Of a stretch of 56,336 nt of DNA, positions 12,865 to 22,100 are shown in pieces. Every line of letters starts with the position of its first letter. Position 1 is the stretch's first letter. The stretch comes from Gammaproteobacteria bacterium (lineage in GTDB: Bacteria > Pseudomonadota > Gammaproteobacteria > Chromatiales > Chromatiaceae): positions 1 through 56,336 of the forward strand of contig JAABTK010000021.1 in assembly GCA_011389885.1 (NCBI GenBank). The letters run 5' to 3'. The position numbers and the translations under genes were made by a program. A model generated the notes under the pieces. That model was given only the letters and a program-made list of their open reading frames with translations. It was not told the DNA's origin and searched no databases.

Positions 12865-14058
12865 CTATTGATCGAGGTAGGCGATGGCGAGTTGGAGCTG
12901 GTTGAAGAGTTTTTGCTTGTCTTCTTCGGCGATTTCGCGGGGGTCCATGCGCAGGCTGAGGCCGGGGGTGTCGAGGACGATTTCTTCGGCGTTGGATTTG
13001 ACGCGTTCGAAGAGGTCTACGACCTCGTAGATGGGGATGGGGCGGTCGAAGCCTTTGACTGAGATTTCGCCCATTTTCTTGCAGTAGATGGCGTCTTTGA
13101 CCATGGACCAGGTTTCGTTGGAGACCAGGATGCGGCCGGGTTCGGCGGCGGATTCGAGGCGGCTGGCGAGGTTGACCTGGCCGCCGATGACGGTGTAGTC
13201 CATGCGGTCCTTGGAGCCGAAGTTGCCTACGGTGCAGTAGCCGGAGGCGATGCCCATGCGTGCGGCGAAGGGCATGTTGATGCCCTGCACGGCCCATTGT
13301 TTGCGCAGGTCGAGGATGGCGCGCTGCATTTCGATGGCCATTTTGACGCAGTTGAGGGCGTCTTCGCGGGCGCCTTTGCTTTCGGGGTCGCCGAAGAAGA
13401 CGAGGATGGCGTCGCCGATGAATTTGTCGAGGGTGCCGCCGTATTCGAGGACCAGGCCGGACATGCGTTCGAGGTAGGAGTTGAGGACGAAGTTGAGGTC
13501 TTCGGGCTCCATGTGGTCGGTGTTGGCGGTGAAGCCGGCGATGTCGGAGAAGAAGATGCTGAGTTTCTTGCGCGTGGTCTCTAGGCGGACATCGCGCCGG
13601 CCTTCGAAGATGGAGCGGTAGAGTTGCGGCGAGAGGTAGCGCGAGAGCTTGTCCGAGAGGCCTTTGAGGCTCTGTTGGGAGAAGCGCAGGGCGAGGTGGT
13701 TGTTGATCCGCGCACGCACTAGCGGCGGGCTGATGGGCTTGGTGATGAAGTCCACGGCGCCGGCCTCGAAGCCGCGCATTTCGTCTTCGACCGCGTTGCG
13801 GGCGGTGATGAAGATCACCGGGATGTCGGCGGTGTCGGGGTTTGCTTTGAGCTGGCGACAGACGCTGTAGCCGTCCATGTCGGGCATCATCACGTCGAGC
13901 AGCACCAGGTCCGGCGGATAGGCGGCGATGTCTTCCAGCGCGCCGGCGCCGTCGAGGGCGACGCTGACGGCGTATTCGTCGCGCAGTACGTTGACCAGGA
14001 TTTCGACATTGATTTCGTTGTCATCGACGACGAAGATTTCGGGGCGTTGTTGGCTCAT
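12865..14058 (-). CDS. Response regulator with adenylate/guanylate cyclase domain
   Basis: A 397-residue cytoplasmic protein. Residues 8-125 are a receiver domain with acidic residues at VVDDNE, phospho-acceptor Asp in LLDVMMPD, and Lys in ITKPIS. Residues about 180-350 are a class III nucleotide cyclase: metal-binding Asp in FFSDIAGFT, KFIGDAILVFFG, and YTVIGGQVNLASRLES. It should make cAMP (or cGMP) when phosphorylated. It is co-transcribed with the upstream receiver-HPt gene (4-base ATGA overlap). The Crp/Fnr-type gene at 34654 lies too far away to link. Confidence 0.9.
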   Translation of the reverse strand: MSQQRPEIFVVDDNEINVEILVNVLRDEYAVSVALDGAGALEDIAAYPPDLVLLDVMMPDMDGYSVCRQLKANPDTADIPVIFITARNAVEDEMRGFEAGAVDFITKPISPPLVRARINNHLALRFSQQSLKGLSDKLSRYLSPQLYRSIFEGRRDVRLETTRKKLSIFFSDIAGFTANTDHMEPEDLNFVLNSYLERMSGLVLEYGGTLDKFIGDAILVFFGDPESKGAREDALNCVKMAIEMQRAILDLRKQWAVQGINMPFAARMGIASGYCTVGNFGSKDRMDYTVIGGQVNLASRLESAAEPGRILVSNETWSMVKDAIYCKKMGEISVKGFDRPIPIYEVVDLFERVKSNAEEIVLDTPGLSLRMDPREIAEEDKQKLFNQLQLAIAYLDQ

Positions 14059-15158
14059 GCGGCGCCGGGGCCTAGGCGGTTGATGATTTGGCTGAGGATT
14101 TGTTGCGCCGGGCGGAAGCGGTAGCGGCGGATGGCGCTATCGAGTTCGGCGATTGGGGCTTGCAGTTCCGCCGGCCACTGGCGGGCCTTGATTTCCAGCA
14201 GGGCGGCTTCGCACTCCACCGGCCGCCGGCGTTCCAGGGGCTGTTGGAGCTGGTTGAGCAGTTCGCGCGCCTGAGCGGGGTCGAAGGCGGCCCTGGGCGG
14301 GGGGGCGCTGGCCTCGGCGGGGGCCGCCCCGCCGCGCCCGGCCTGCCATTGGTCGAGCAGCCGAAAGACCTCGTCGAGGGTGCTTTCCACCGCCGGGGTC
14401 AGGGTTTGGGCCAATTCGGGGTCGCCGTTCTTGAGGGCGAATTCCACCGCTTTGGCGGCTTCGACGAGGGGGTGGGCGTCGATGTTGCCGGCGGCCCCCT
14501 TGAGGCTGTGGGCCAGGCGCTCGGCGGTGGCGAGGTCGCCCGCGTTTAATGCCTGTTTGAGGGCCGCTGCGGCGCCGCGTTGGTCGGCATGGAAGCGGTC
14601 GAGGATGCGCACGAGGAGGCCGCTGTTGCCGCCGAAGCGTTTCAGGGCTTGTCCGATTTGGATTGCTTGGCTGAGCGGAAACTCGAGTTTGTTCTCGCCT
14701 TGGCCCCAGGTCTGCCAGCCGTCTTTCGGCGCCTGGTCGACGGGCGGAAACAATTCCGCGAGGGTCGCCTCCACCTGAGTGATCCCCAAGGGTTTTTGCA
14801 CGAACAGGCGGATCCCGGCCGCGCTGCATGGGTTCGATTCGGAGGCCTCGGCGTGGGCGAGCAGGCCCACCACGGGCAGCTCTGCGAGTTTCGGTATGGC
14901 GCGCAGCTCGTGCAGCAGGCGGCAGTTGTGCAGGCCGTCGAAGCCGGGGTCGAGGAACACGCAGTCGAAGGCCTGGCCGGCGTCGAGGGTTTGGCGCGCA
15001 TCTGCCAAGCTGCGCACGGCCACCGCCTGCACCCCGGCCTGTTCGAAGATTTCGTGCGCTAGCAGCAGGTTGAGTTCGTCGTTATCGATCAGCAGCACGC
15101 GCACCGGGGCGGGTGCTTTGGCGGCGCTGGCTGGGTGGGTGGAACCTGTGTTAATCAT
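14055..15158 (-). CDS. Receiver and HPt-domain protein
   Basis: A 367-residue signalling protein. Residues about 18-135 form a receiver domain (LLIDNDELN, phospho-Asp in VFLDPGFDG, Lys in VQKPLG). Residues about 165-245 form a histidine phosphotransfer domain with the phosphorylated His in AERLAHSLKGAAGNI. A C-terminal helical part of unknown role follows. No histidine kinase is adjacent; a hybrid kinase elsewhere should feed this pair. Its stop overlaps the start of the cyclase gene, so phosphate probably flows from this HPt to the cyclase receiver (inference). Confidence 0.85.
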   Translation of the reverse strand: MINTGSTHPASAAKAPAPVRVLLIDNDELNLLLAHEIFEQAGVQAVAVRSLADARQTLDAGQAFDCVFLDPGFDGLHNCRLLHELRAIPKLAELPVVGLLAHAEASESNPCSAAGIRLFVQKPLGITQVEATLAELFPPVDQAPKDGWQTWGQGENKLEFPLSQAIQIGQALKRFGGNSGLLVRILDRFHADQRGAAAALKQALNAGDLATAERLAHSLKGAAGNIDAHPLVEAAKAVEFALKNGDPELAQTLTPAVESTLDEVFRLLDQWQAGRGGAAPAEASAPPPRAAFDPAQARELLNQLQQPLERRRPVECEAALLEIKARQWPAELQAPIAELDSAIRRYRFRPAQQILSQIINRLGPGAA

Positions 15159-15416
15159 AGCCTTGGTTTAGCCGTCGCCTGCGGGTTGGAGGCGCTGGTT
15201 TCCATGTTGATAGAGCCAGGACCGGGCGCCGATCAGGCAGGGGGCGGTGTTCGGCGCGGGGTCGATATTCTGCGTGTCGTTGGAATCTCGCATAAATCGC
15301 CCGAGCGGTCAATCATCGCCGCCGCCTGCGGCCGAAGGGGCGCAAAGCAGTTGGCGCTTGGGCGGGGCCATGCTACCTTTCACGCTTTGCGGGCACAGGT
15401 CATTTCAGCGGGCGCG

Positions 15417-16289
15417 ATGGCGTTTTCCAATCTTTTTCATTACGCGGGCATTATCGGCAAGTCGGGCGATCCGACGGTGCTGGACGCATTGCAGCGCTTG
15501 GTGGCGATTTTGCAGCGCCGGGGCGTGCAGATGTTGCTAGAGGCCGGCACCGCGGCGCGGATGCCGCTCGGCGGGCTGGCGGCGGCGGAGCTGGAGGTGA
15601 TTGGTGAGCGCTGTGATATCGCCATCGTGGTGGGCGGCGACGGCACCCTGTTGGGCACGGCCAGTCGCTTGTCGGATTACGACATCGCGTTGTTGGGGAT
15701 CAATCGCGGCCGCCTGGGGTTTTTGACCGATGTCTCCGCCGAGGACCTGGAGGGGGCCATTGAGCGCATCTTCGACGGGCGCTTTCGGCAAGAGCGGCGC
15801 TGCTTGCTGCGGGCGGAGGCCGGCGCCCAGAGCGCCAAGGCGTTTAATGATGTGGTGCTGCACAAATGGAATATCGCCCGCATGATTGAGTTCGAGACCT
15901 ATGTCAACGGCCAGTTCGTGAACGTGCAGCGCTCGGACGGCCTGATTGTGTCCACGCCTACGGGCTCCACGGCCTATGCGTTGTCCGGGGGCGGACCCTT
16001 GGTGCATCCGGACTTGAACGCCTCGGTGCTGGTGCCCATTTGCCCGCATACCCTGAGCAATCGGCCGATTGTGGTGGACGGCGACGCGGAAATCGAGATC
16101 GTGATTTGCGGTCACACCGATTACGATCAAATTCGCATCACCTGCGACGGCCAGATCGTGCTGCCGGCGGGCGACGGGCGCATTCGCATCGTCAAGCATG
16201 AGCATCAGGTGCGCCTGATTCACCCTTCGGACTACGACTATTTCAATATCCTGCGGGTGAAGCTCGGTTGGAGCGAGCACCCGGCCTGA
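15417..16289 (+). CDS. nadK: NAD kinase
   Basis: The 290-residue enzyme phosphorylates NAD to NADP with ATP. The glycine-rich signature GGDGTLLGTA lies near residue 72, then NDVVLHK, and TGSTAYALSGGGPLVHP in the C-terminal domain. ATG 15417 gives the normal length and the usual start (MAFSNLFHYAGIIGK). The open frame extends further upstream but without homologous sequence. recN follows after 7 bases, the usual nadK-recN order of gammaproteobacteria. Confidence 0.96.
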   Translation: MAFSNLFHYAGIIGKSGDPTVLDALQRLVAILQRRGVQMLLEAGTAARMPLGGLAAAELEVIGERCDIAIVVGGDGTLLGTASRLSDYDIALLGINRGRLGFLTDVSAEDLEGAIERIFDGRFRQERRCLLRAEAGAQSAKAFNDVVLHKWNIARMIEFETYVNGQFVNVQRSDGLIVSTPTGSTAYALSGGGPLVHPDLNASVLVPICPHTLSNRPIVVDGDAEIEIVICGHTDYDQIRITCDGQIVLPAGDGRIRIVKHEHQVRLIHPSDYDYFNILRVKLGWSEHPA

Positions 16290-16296
16290 CCTGCTT

Positions 16297-17967
16297 ATGC
16301 TGACTCGTATCGTCGTCAAAAACCTGGCCATCGTCTCCGCCCTGGAGCTGGAATTGGCCGCCGGCATGAGCGTGCTCAGCGGCGAGACCGGGGCGGGCAA
16401 GTCGATTTTGATCGACGCCCTGGGCCTGACCCTGGGCGAGCGCGCGGACACCGGCCTGATTCGCCCCGGCTGCGAGCGCGCCGAGGTGACGGCGGTGTTC
16501 GACGTGGCGGCCTCGCCGCGGGTGCGCGAATTGCTGTGCGAGCAGGACCTGGAGAGCGGCGACGAATGCATCTTGCGGCGGGTGATCACCCCCAGCGGCT
16601 CGCGCGCCTATGTGAATGGCAGCCCGGCCCCGGCCAAGCTGCTGCAGGCGTTGGGCGGGATCCTGGTGGATATCCATGGGCAACACGCCCACCAATCGCT
16701 ACTGCGGCGCGACGAGCAACGGCTGCTGCTGGACGAATTCGCCCATCACCCGGCGCTGGTGACTCGCACCGCCGAGGGGTTTCGCGCCTGGCGCCGGACC
16801 GAGGACGAGTTGCGGCGGCTGCGCGAGGCCTCGCGGGACCGCAGTGATCGGCTGGATTTGTTGCGGTTTCAGGTGGAGGAGCTTCAGGCCCTGAACCTGC
16901 AACCGGACGAAATTCGCGAACTCGACGAGCAGCACCGACGCCTGAGCAATGCGGGGCGTTTGTTGGAGGGCTGTAATCGCCTGCTGGAGATGCTGGAGGA
17001 CGACGAGCAATCGGCCGGGGCGCTGGTGACGCGCGCGGCGGCGGAGCTCGACGAGCTGGCGGAGGCGGACCGGGCGTTGGAGGAGAGCCGGGCGCTGATC
17101 GAGAACGCGGCGATTCAAATCGAAGAGGGCGCGCGGGGGCTGCGCCATTACGCCGATCACCTGGAGCTGGACCCGCAGCGTTTGGCGGAGGCCGAGCAAC
17201 GGCTGTCGGCCATTCATGACTTGTCGCGCAAGTACCGCTGTCCGCCCGAGGTCCTGCCCGAGCGCCTGGCCGAGTTCGAGACCGAACTCGACCAACTGCA
17301 AAACGCCGATGTGCAGTTGGCGGGGCTGGAGACCGAGGCCGATCGGCTGCGCGGCGGGTTTTTGACCGCCGCGGGCCGGTTGCATGAAAGCCGGCGCAAG
17401 GCGGCGCGCAAGCTGGAAAAGGCGGTGATGGAGGGCATGCAGCAATTGGGCATGCCGGGCGGCCGGTTCGAGGTCGGCCTCGATCCGCTGCCCGAGGGCA
17501 AGGCCGGCGCGGCCGGTTTGGACCGAATCGAATACCGCGTCAGCGCCAACCCCGGCCAGCCCTTGCAATCCTTGACCAAGGTGGCCTCGGGCGGCGAGCT
17601 GTCGCGCATCAGCCTGGTGATTCAGGTGGCCACCGCGGGCTGCACCGGCGTGCCCACGCTGATCTTCGACGAGGTGGATGTGGGCATCGGCGGCGGCGTG
17701 GCCGAGGTGGTGGGCCAGTTGTTGCGCCGCCTCGGGCACAGCCGACAGGTGTTGTGCGTAACCCACCTGCCGCAAGTGGCCGCCCAGGGGCACAGCCACT
17801 TGCAGGTGGCCAAGCAAAGCGACGGCCGCAACACCTCCACCGCCATCGCCCCGCTAGACCCAGCGGGCCGGGTGGAAGAGATTGCCCGCATGCTCGGCGG
17901 CATGGAGATTACATCGCAAACCCGCGCCCACGCCCGCGAGATGCTAGACCGGGCGCAAGGGGCGTGA
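16297..17967 (+). CDS. recN: DNA repair protein RecN
   Basis: A 556-residue SMC-like ATPase for double-strand break repair. It has an N-terminal ATPase half with Walker A GETGAGKSIL near residue 30, two long coiled-coil segments in the middle, and a C-terminal half with the signature SGGELSRISL and Walker B LIFDEVDVGIGG. Length is normal (E. coli 553). It lies 7 bases after nadK and is likely co-transcribed. I did not find a LexA box in the short region upstream. Confidence 0.96.
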   Translation: MLTRIVVKNLAIVSALELELAAGMSVLSGETGAGKSILIDALGLTLGERADTGLIRPGCERAEVTAVFDVAASPRVRELLCEQDLESGDECILRRVITPSGSRAYVNGSPAPAKLLQALGGILVDIHGQHAHQSLLRRDEQRLLLDEFAHHPALVTRTAEGFRAWRRTEDELRRLREASRDRSDRLDLLRFQVEELQALNLQPDEIRELDEQHRRLSNAGRLLEGCNRLLEMLEDDEQSAGALVTRAAAELDELAEADRALEESRALIENAAIQIEEGARGLRHYADHLELDPQRLAEAEQRLSAIHDLSRKYRCPPEVLPERLAEFETELDQLQNADVQLAGLETEADRLRGGFLTAAGRLHESRRKAARKLEKAVMEGMQQLGMPGGRFEVGLDPLPEGKAGAAGLDRIEYRVSANPGQPLQSLTKVASGGELSRISLVIQVATAGCTGVPTLIFDEVDVGIGGGVAEVVGQLLRRLGHSRQVLCVTHLPQVAAQGHSHLQVAKQSDGRNTSTAIAPLDPAGRVEEIARMLGGMEITSQTRAHAREMLDRAQGA

Positions 17968-18026
17968 AGGCCTCCCCGTCCAACGCTTAAACCGCTCGTC
18001 GAGACTCCTGTATTCGAGAAGCGCCG

Positions 18027-18563
18027 ATGTTTCAGCAGGGATTTTATACCCCCAAGCACCTAATGCTGGACGATCAGCCCTATTTCATCACCGGGGCGAT
18101 CGATGAAAAACGGCCGTTGCTGGCGGCTGAGGTCTGTAAGGCGCGTTTGATCGAGTTGTTCCACGAGTGTTTTGCCGAGCACGGCTGGCTGCTTGGAGAT
18201 TGGGTGGTTTTGGACAATCATTACCACCTGCTGTGCCAAAGCGGGAAGGGCGAGCGCCTGCCGCGGTTGATGCGGTGTCTGCATGCGAATTCGGCGCGAA
18301 CCATTCGGGCCGAGACCGGTTGCGAGCTGCCGGTGTGGTGGAACTACTGGGACTACTGCCCGCGGGGCGAGGCGGACTACCGGGTGCGGCAGAACTATCT
18401 GTTCAATAACCCTTTCAAACACGGCTATGTGACGGACCTGCGGGATTATCCCTATTCCACCTTTCATCGCACCCTGGAGGCGGAGGGCCGGGAGACCTTG
18501 GCGCGGCGGTTTCGGGCGCATCCGGGATACCGGACCTTGAGCCTGCCTGAGGATGATTTTTGA
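18027..18563 (+). CDS. REP-associated tyrosine transposase (RAYT, Y1_Tnp)
   Basis: A 178-residue protein of the IS200/IS605-related family. The HUH motif is present as LDNHYHLL (His65, His67). The region around the catalytic Tyr appears as RQNYLFNNPFKHGY, close to the usual YIxxNPxxHG. These single-copy domesticated enzymes act on REP hairpins and are not mobile themselves. A tandem array of 27-28 bp units begins right after the stop codon and is a good candidate substrate. The gene looks intact. Confidence 0.88.
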   Translation: MFQQGFYTPKHLMLDDQPYFITGAIDEKRPLLAAEVCKARLIELFHECFAEHGWLLGDWVVLDNHYHLLCQSGKGERLPRLMRCLHANSARTIRAETGCELPVWWNYWDYCPRGEADYRVRQNYLFNNPFKHGYVTDLRDYPYSTFHRTLEAEGRETLARRFRAHPGYRTLSLPEDDF

Positions 18564-18570
18564 TTGGGGG

Positions 18571-18845
18571 GGCAGGCTGGCGTTTGAACTTTAGGCGGGC
18601 AAACTCGCGTTTGAACTCCAGGCGGGGCAGGCTGGCGTTTGAACTTTAGGCGGGCAAACTCGCGTTTGAACTCCAGGCGGGGCAGGCTGGCGTTTGAACT
18701 TTTGGGCTGGGCAAACTCGCGTTTGAACTCCAGGCGGGGCAGGCTGGCGTTTGAACTTTTGGGCTGGGCAAACTCGCGTTTGAACTCCAGGCTGGGCAAA
18801 CTCGCGTTTGAACTTTAGGCGGGGGTCAAACCCGCGTTCAAGACT
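18571..18845 (+). repeat. Tandem array of 27-28 bp units next to RAYT
   Basis: Nine copies of GCGTTTGAACT, each within a 27-28 base unit, plus a tenth degenerate unit. Two unit types alternate: GGCAGGCTGGCGTTTGAAC and GGCAAACTCGCGTTTGAAC. The second contains a small hairpin (CAAAC-TCGC-GTTTG). Units abut without spacers, so this is not CRISPR. The array fills the 313-base gap between the transposase and the GGDEF gene. Confidence 0.9.
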
Positions 18846-18876
18846 CCGGGGCCTTAGCGGGTTTTTCGGGGCGGCT

Positions 18877-19920
18877 TTATTCGGCGCTGCACTCGGCGGC
18901 GGGTTCGATGCGGTTGCGGCCGCCCTCTTTGGCTTGGTAGAGGGCGGCGTCGGCGTGTTTGATGAGGTCTGCGGGTTTTTTGCCTTCTTTCGGGGTGGTT
19001 ACCGCCACGCCGAGGCTGATGCTCAGGTGTTCGGACACGGTCGAGTCTTGGTGGGGCAGGCGGAGCCGGTCCACCGCCTGATGCAGCTCTTTGGCCACTT
19101 GGCAGGCGCCCCGGAGGTCGGTGTCGGGCAGCAGGCAGATGAATTCTTCGCCGCCGAAACGCGCCACGCTATCGCCCGGCCGGCGCAGGGCGCGGTGCAG
19201 CGCTTGGGCGATGCGTTTCAATGCGTCGTCGCCCGCTAGGTGGCCGTAGCGGTCGTTGTAGTCCTTAAAGAAGTCAATGTCGATCATAATCGACGCCAGG
19301 GGTTGGCGCCGGCGTCTTGCCCGCCGCCATTCCTGGTCCAGCGTTTTGTCGAAATGCCGGCGGTTGGGGATGCCGGTGAGGCCGTCGGCGTTGGCGAGGC
19401 GGTTGTAGCGGTCGCGGTAGTTCTTGAGTTCCAGGATGTCGTGATAGCTCTGCAACTGGCCATGCAGGATGATCGCCAAGCGGTGGTCGAGCAAGGCCGC
19501 ACGCGGTCTGAAGTCGTTGATCTCGCCGCGCAGCGCCCGCGGCGCTTGCGCGGCCAGGTCGCCCCCCGAGGTGAATAGCGCCAAACGGGTGTAGCGGTTG
19601 TTCGACGCTTGCCGGATGTGCGTCACTAGATCCAACCCGGCGGTCTCGGTCTCCAGCGCGCAGTTAATCAGCGCCAACGCGATGTCGCGGCGGGTGGCGA
19701 GGCTCTCGCGGGCCTCGTGGGCGGATACGCAGCCGATGATGTGTAGGCTTCGATGCTCGATTTTCTCCTCGGCGGTCCGCCGGCGCAGGCGTCGGTGTAG
19801 GTCGCGGTCGCCGTCAACCAGCAATACCACCCAAGGCGCGTCCCGTTCCTGAAGGATGCGCTGCTCGAAGACGCCGCTGGATTCGGCGGTCCGCAAAGGC
19901 TGTTTTTGTTTGGAACTCAT
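18877..19920 (-). CDS. Diguanylate cyclase (GGDEF domain)
   Basis: A 347-residue protein. The C-terminal ~170 residues form a GGDEF domain with DGLTGIPNRRHFD, IDIDFFKDYNDRYGH and the active-site signature RFGGEEF, so it should make cyclic di-GMP. The N-terminal ~150 residues resemble a degenerate receiver-like domain (VVLLVDGDRDLHRRLRRR) without an obvious phospho-acceptor site. No membrane segment is evident. Its stop lies 31 bases from the tandem array. It is on the same strand as draT, 127 bases downstream, with nothing between them that I can name. Confidence 0.9.
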   Translation of the reverse strand: MSSKQKQPLRTAESSGVFEQRILQERDAPWVVLLVDGDRDLHRRLRRRTAEEKIEHRSLHIIGCVSAHEARESLATRRDIALALINCALETETAGLDLVTHIRQASNNRYTRLALFTSGGDLAAQAPRALRGEINDFRPRAALLDHRLAIILHGQLQSYHDILELKNYRDRYNRLANADGLTGIPNRRHFDKTLDQEWRRARRRRQPLASIMIDIDFFKDYNDRYGHLAGDDALKRIAQALHRALRRPGDSVARFGGEEFICLLPDTDLRGACQVAKELHQAVDRLRLPHQDSTVSEHLSISLGVAVTTPKEGKKPADLIKHADAALYQAKEGGRNRIEPAAECSAE

Positions 19921-20047
19921 GATTCTCCGTTGGTCGCCGCTGGGGTGCCATAGCCTTTAGTTTAGGCCAAGTTGGCGTTTTGCGGCCAGATGATGCAAAG
20001 CTGCGTTGCATTTTTTGATGCCGAATGCCCCGACGGTTGTGCGGGTT

Positions 20048-20878
20048 TCAAAAATACGAGAGGCCGACCTCGTACACGCCGCCAATCACCAGATACTCCT
20101 CCTCGCCTTTCAGCAAACCGGGCAGCAAGTCGGGAAAGAATAACAGCTTGGACCAAGGCGCGGCGATTTCGATGATGTAGTCGCCGAATTCGCTGGCGCG
20201 GTCGCGGCTGGCGGTGAAGGAGTTGAGGTTGTTAAGCAACATCAGCGCGCGGTTGCGCCCGGGGCGCCGCAAGATGTCGTGCTGCTGTAGCGCGTTCAGC
20301 CCCCTGAATAGGCGTTGATGATGCATTTCGGGCCGGCTGCGGCGCAGTTCGTACTGACAATAGGTGAACAGCAGGTCGAACTGGGATTCCAGCGCATTGG
20401 TGTTGTAAAGGCCGCGCGCCCGCGCCGCCAGGTAATGTTGAAAACGCTCCCCGCTGTAATCCCCCAAGGGGCCGCCGTGGCTGCGCGGCAGCAGGCCGAA
20501 GCGGGATTCCACCCAGCTTTTGAGCACCGCGGCCTCCTGGCCGTCGGCATCGAAGAACCAGCCGCGGAGCATGCGCAGGTAATCCGCCTTGCCGCGTTGG
20601 CCGGCGCTGCCGGGCCGATAGCCCGCGTCCTCCAGGTGATCGAGCCGGAAGTTGGCCTTCATATAGTCCATAAAGCGCAGCGCGCGCGCCGCCGGGGTCG
20701 GCAGTTGGTCCAGGGTCTGAAACAGGGCGGCGTGCAGCGCCCGAATGCCGTCGATTTCCAACGCCGCCGGGTGGCGCTGAAAGGTCAGGCCGCCCAAGAT
20801 CACCGGCGGCAGGTTGCAGCGGTTGATGGGCAGGCGGGCGAACGCGGGCAGGGTGTCGGTGGCCGGGGCGGTTTCCAA
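20048..20878 (-). CDS. draT: NAD(+)-dinitrogen-reductase ADP-D-ribosyltransferase
   Basis: A 276-residue enzyme, the normal length for DraT. The N-terminal LPINRCNLPPVILGGLTFQ is the family hallmark. DraT ADP-ribosylates Arg101 of the NifH dimer when ammonium appears or energy falls, switching nitrogenase off. The gene is divergent from nifH with 247 bases between, the arrangement known in Rhodospirillum and Azospirillum. The reactivating hydrolase gene draG, often next to draT, is not here: the next gene encodes a GGDEF protein. The NifH target arginine is present. Confidence 0.92.
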   Translation of the reverse strand: METAPATDTLPAFARLPINRCNLPPVILGGLTFQRHPAALEIDGIRALHAALFQTLDQLPTPAARALRFMDYMKANFRLDHLEDAGYRPGSAGQRGKADYLRMLRGWFFDADGQEAAVLKSWVESRFGLLPRSHGGPLGDYSGERFQHYLAARARGLYNTNALESQFDLLFTYCQYELRRSRPEMHHQRLFRGLNALQQHDILRRPGRNRALMLLNNLNSFTASRDRASEFGDYIIEIAAPWSKLLFFPDLLPGLLKGEEEYLVIGGVYEVGLSYF

Positions 20879-20928
20879 GTAATTACCTCGGTATTGAAGG
20901 GAACTTTACAGGGCTGTTGGACGAATCC

Positions 20929-20944
20929 TTGTGTGCAACTCGAC
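20929..20944. promoter_or_regulatory. NifA upstream activator site for nifH
   Basis: TGT-N10-ACA fits the NifA consensus exactly. It is about 100 bases upstream of the -24 element of the nifH promoter, a normal distance. It lies between draT and nifH, so it could also influence draT. Confidence 0.8.
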
Positions 20945-20969
20945 ACTGGCCCCTGGTCGGGCGACGCTC

Positions 20970-20990
20970 GGCCCAAATCTTTTTGGGCTT
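20970..20990 (+). other. Hairpin between NifA site and nifH promoter
   Basis: GCCCAAA-TCTT-TTTGGGC followed by TTT. It may be a terminator for transcripts entering from upstream or simply part of the bent AT-rich segment (20988-21035). I found no exact IHF consensus in this interval. Confidence 0.4.
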
Positions 20991-21042
20991 TAAATAAAAA
21001 ACATAATGAATTTCATAGGCTTGAGTTTTTTGTTGGGGATTC

Positions 21043-21058
21043 TGGCACAGCCGTTGCT
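21043..21058 (+). promoter_or_regulatory. Sigma54 (-24/-12) promoter of nifHDKT
   Basis: TGGCACAGCCGTTGCT matches the RpoN consensus TGGCAC-N5-TTGCW, with the invariant GG and GC ten bases apart. The start of transcription should be near 21069, about 57 bases before the nifH ATG. Confidence 0.92.
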
Positions 21059-21098
21059 GAGCCTTATGCCAAGAGAGATTCATCGTTCCTCTCTGTAA

Positions 21099-22004
<906 letters not shown>

Positions 22005-22016
22005 TCTCATTCCGCG

Positions 22017-22036
22017 GCGGGGCCTGCGGGTCCCGC
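22017..22036 (+). other. nifH-nifD intergenic hairpin
   Basis: GCGGGGCC-TGCG-GGTCCCGC forms an 8-bp stem with one G-U pair. No T run follows, so it is more likely an mRNA-stabilising or processing element that keeps nifH transcript abundant than a full terminator. Confidence 0.5.
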
Positions 22037-22100
22037 GTCTTGCGCACCAGAACCCTTGCTGTGTCCGTCCACGGATTAGTGGCGACAGAGGAGTATCCAA

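Noticed and set aside
12407-13062. Plus-strand frames across tRNA-Ser
   Set aside because: They run through a tRNA gene and the antisense of the cyclase gene.
18571-18845. CRISPR array
   Set aside because: The 27-28 base units abut directly and share most of their sequence; there are no unique spacers and no cas gene.
18877-19920. draG next to draT
   Set aside because: The gene after draT has a clear GGEEF active site and no ADP-ribosylglycohydrolase features.
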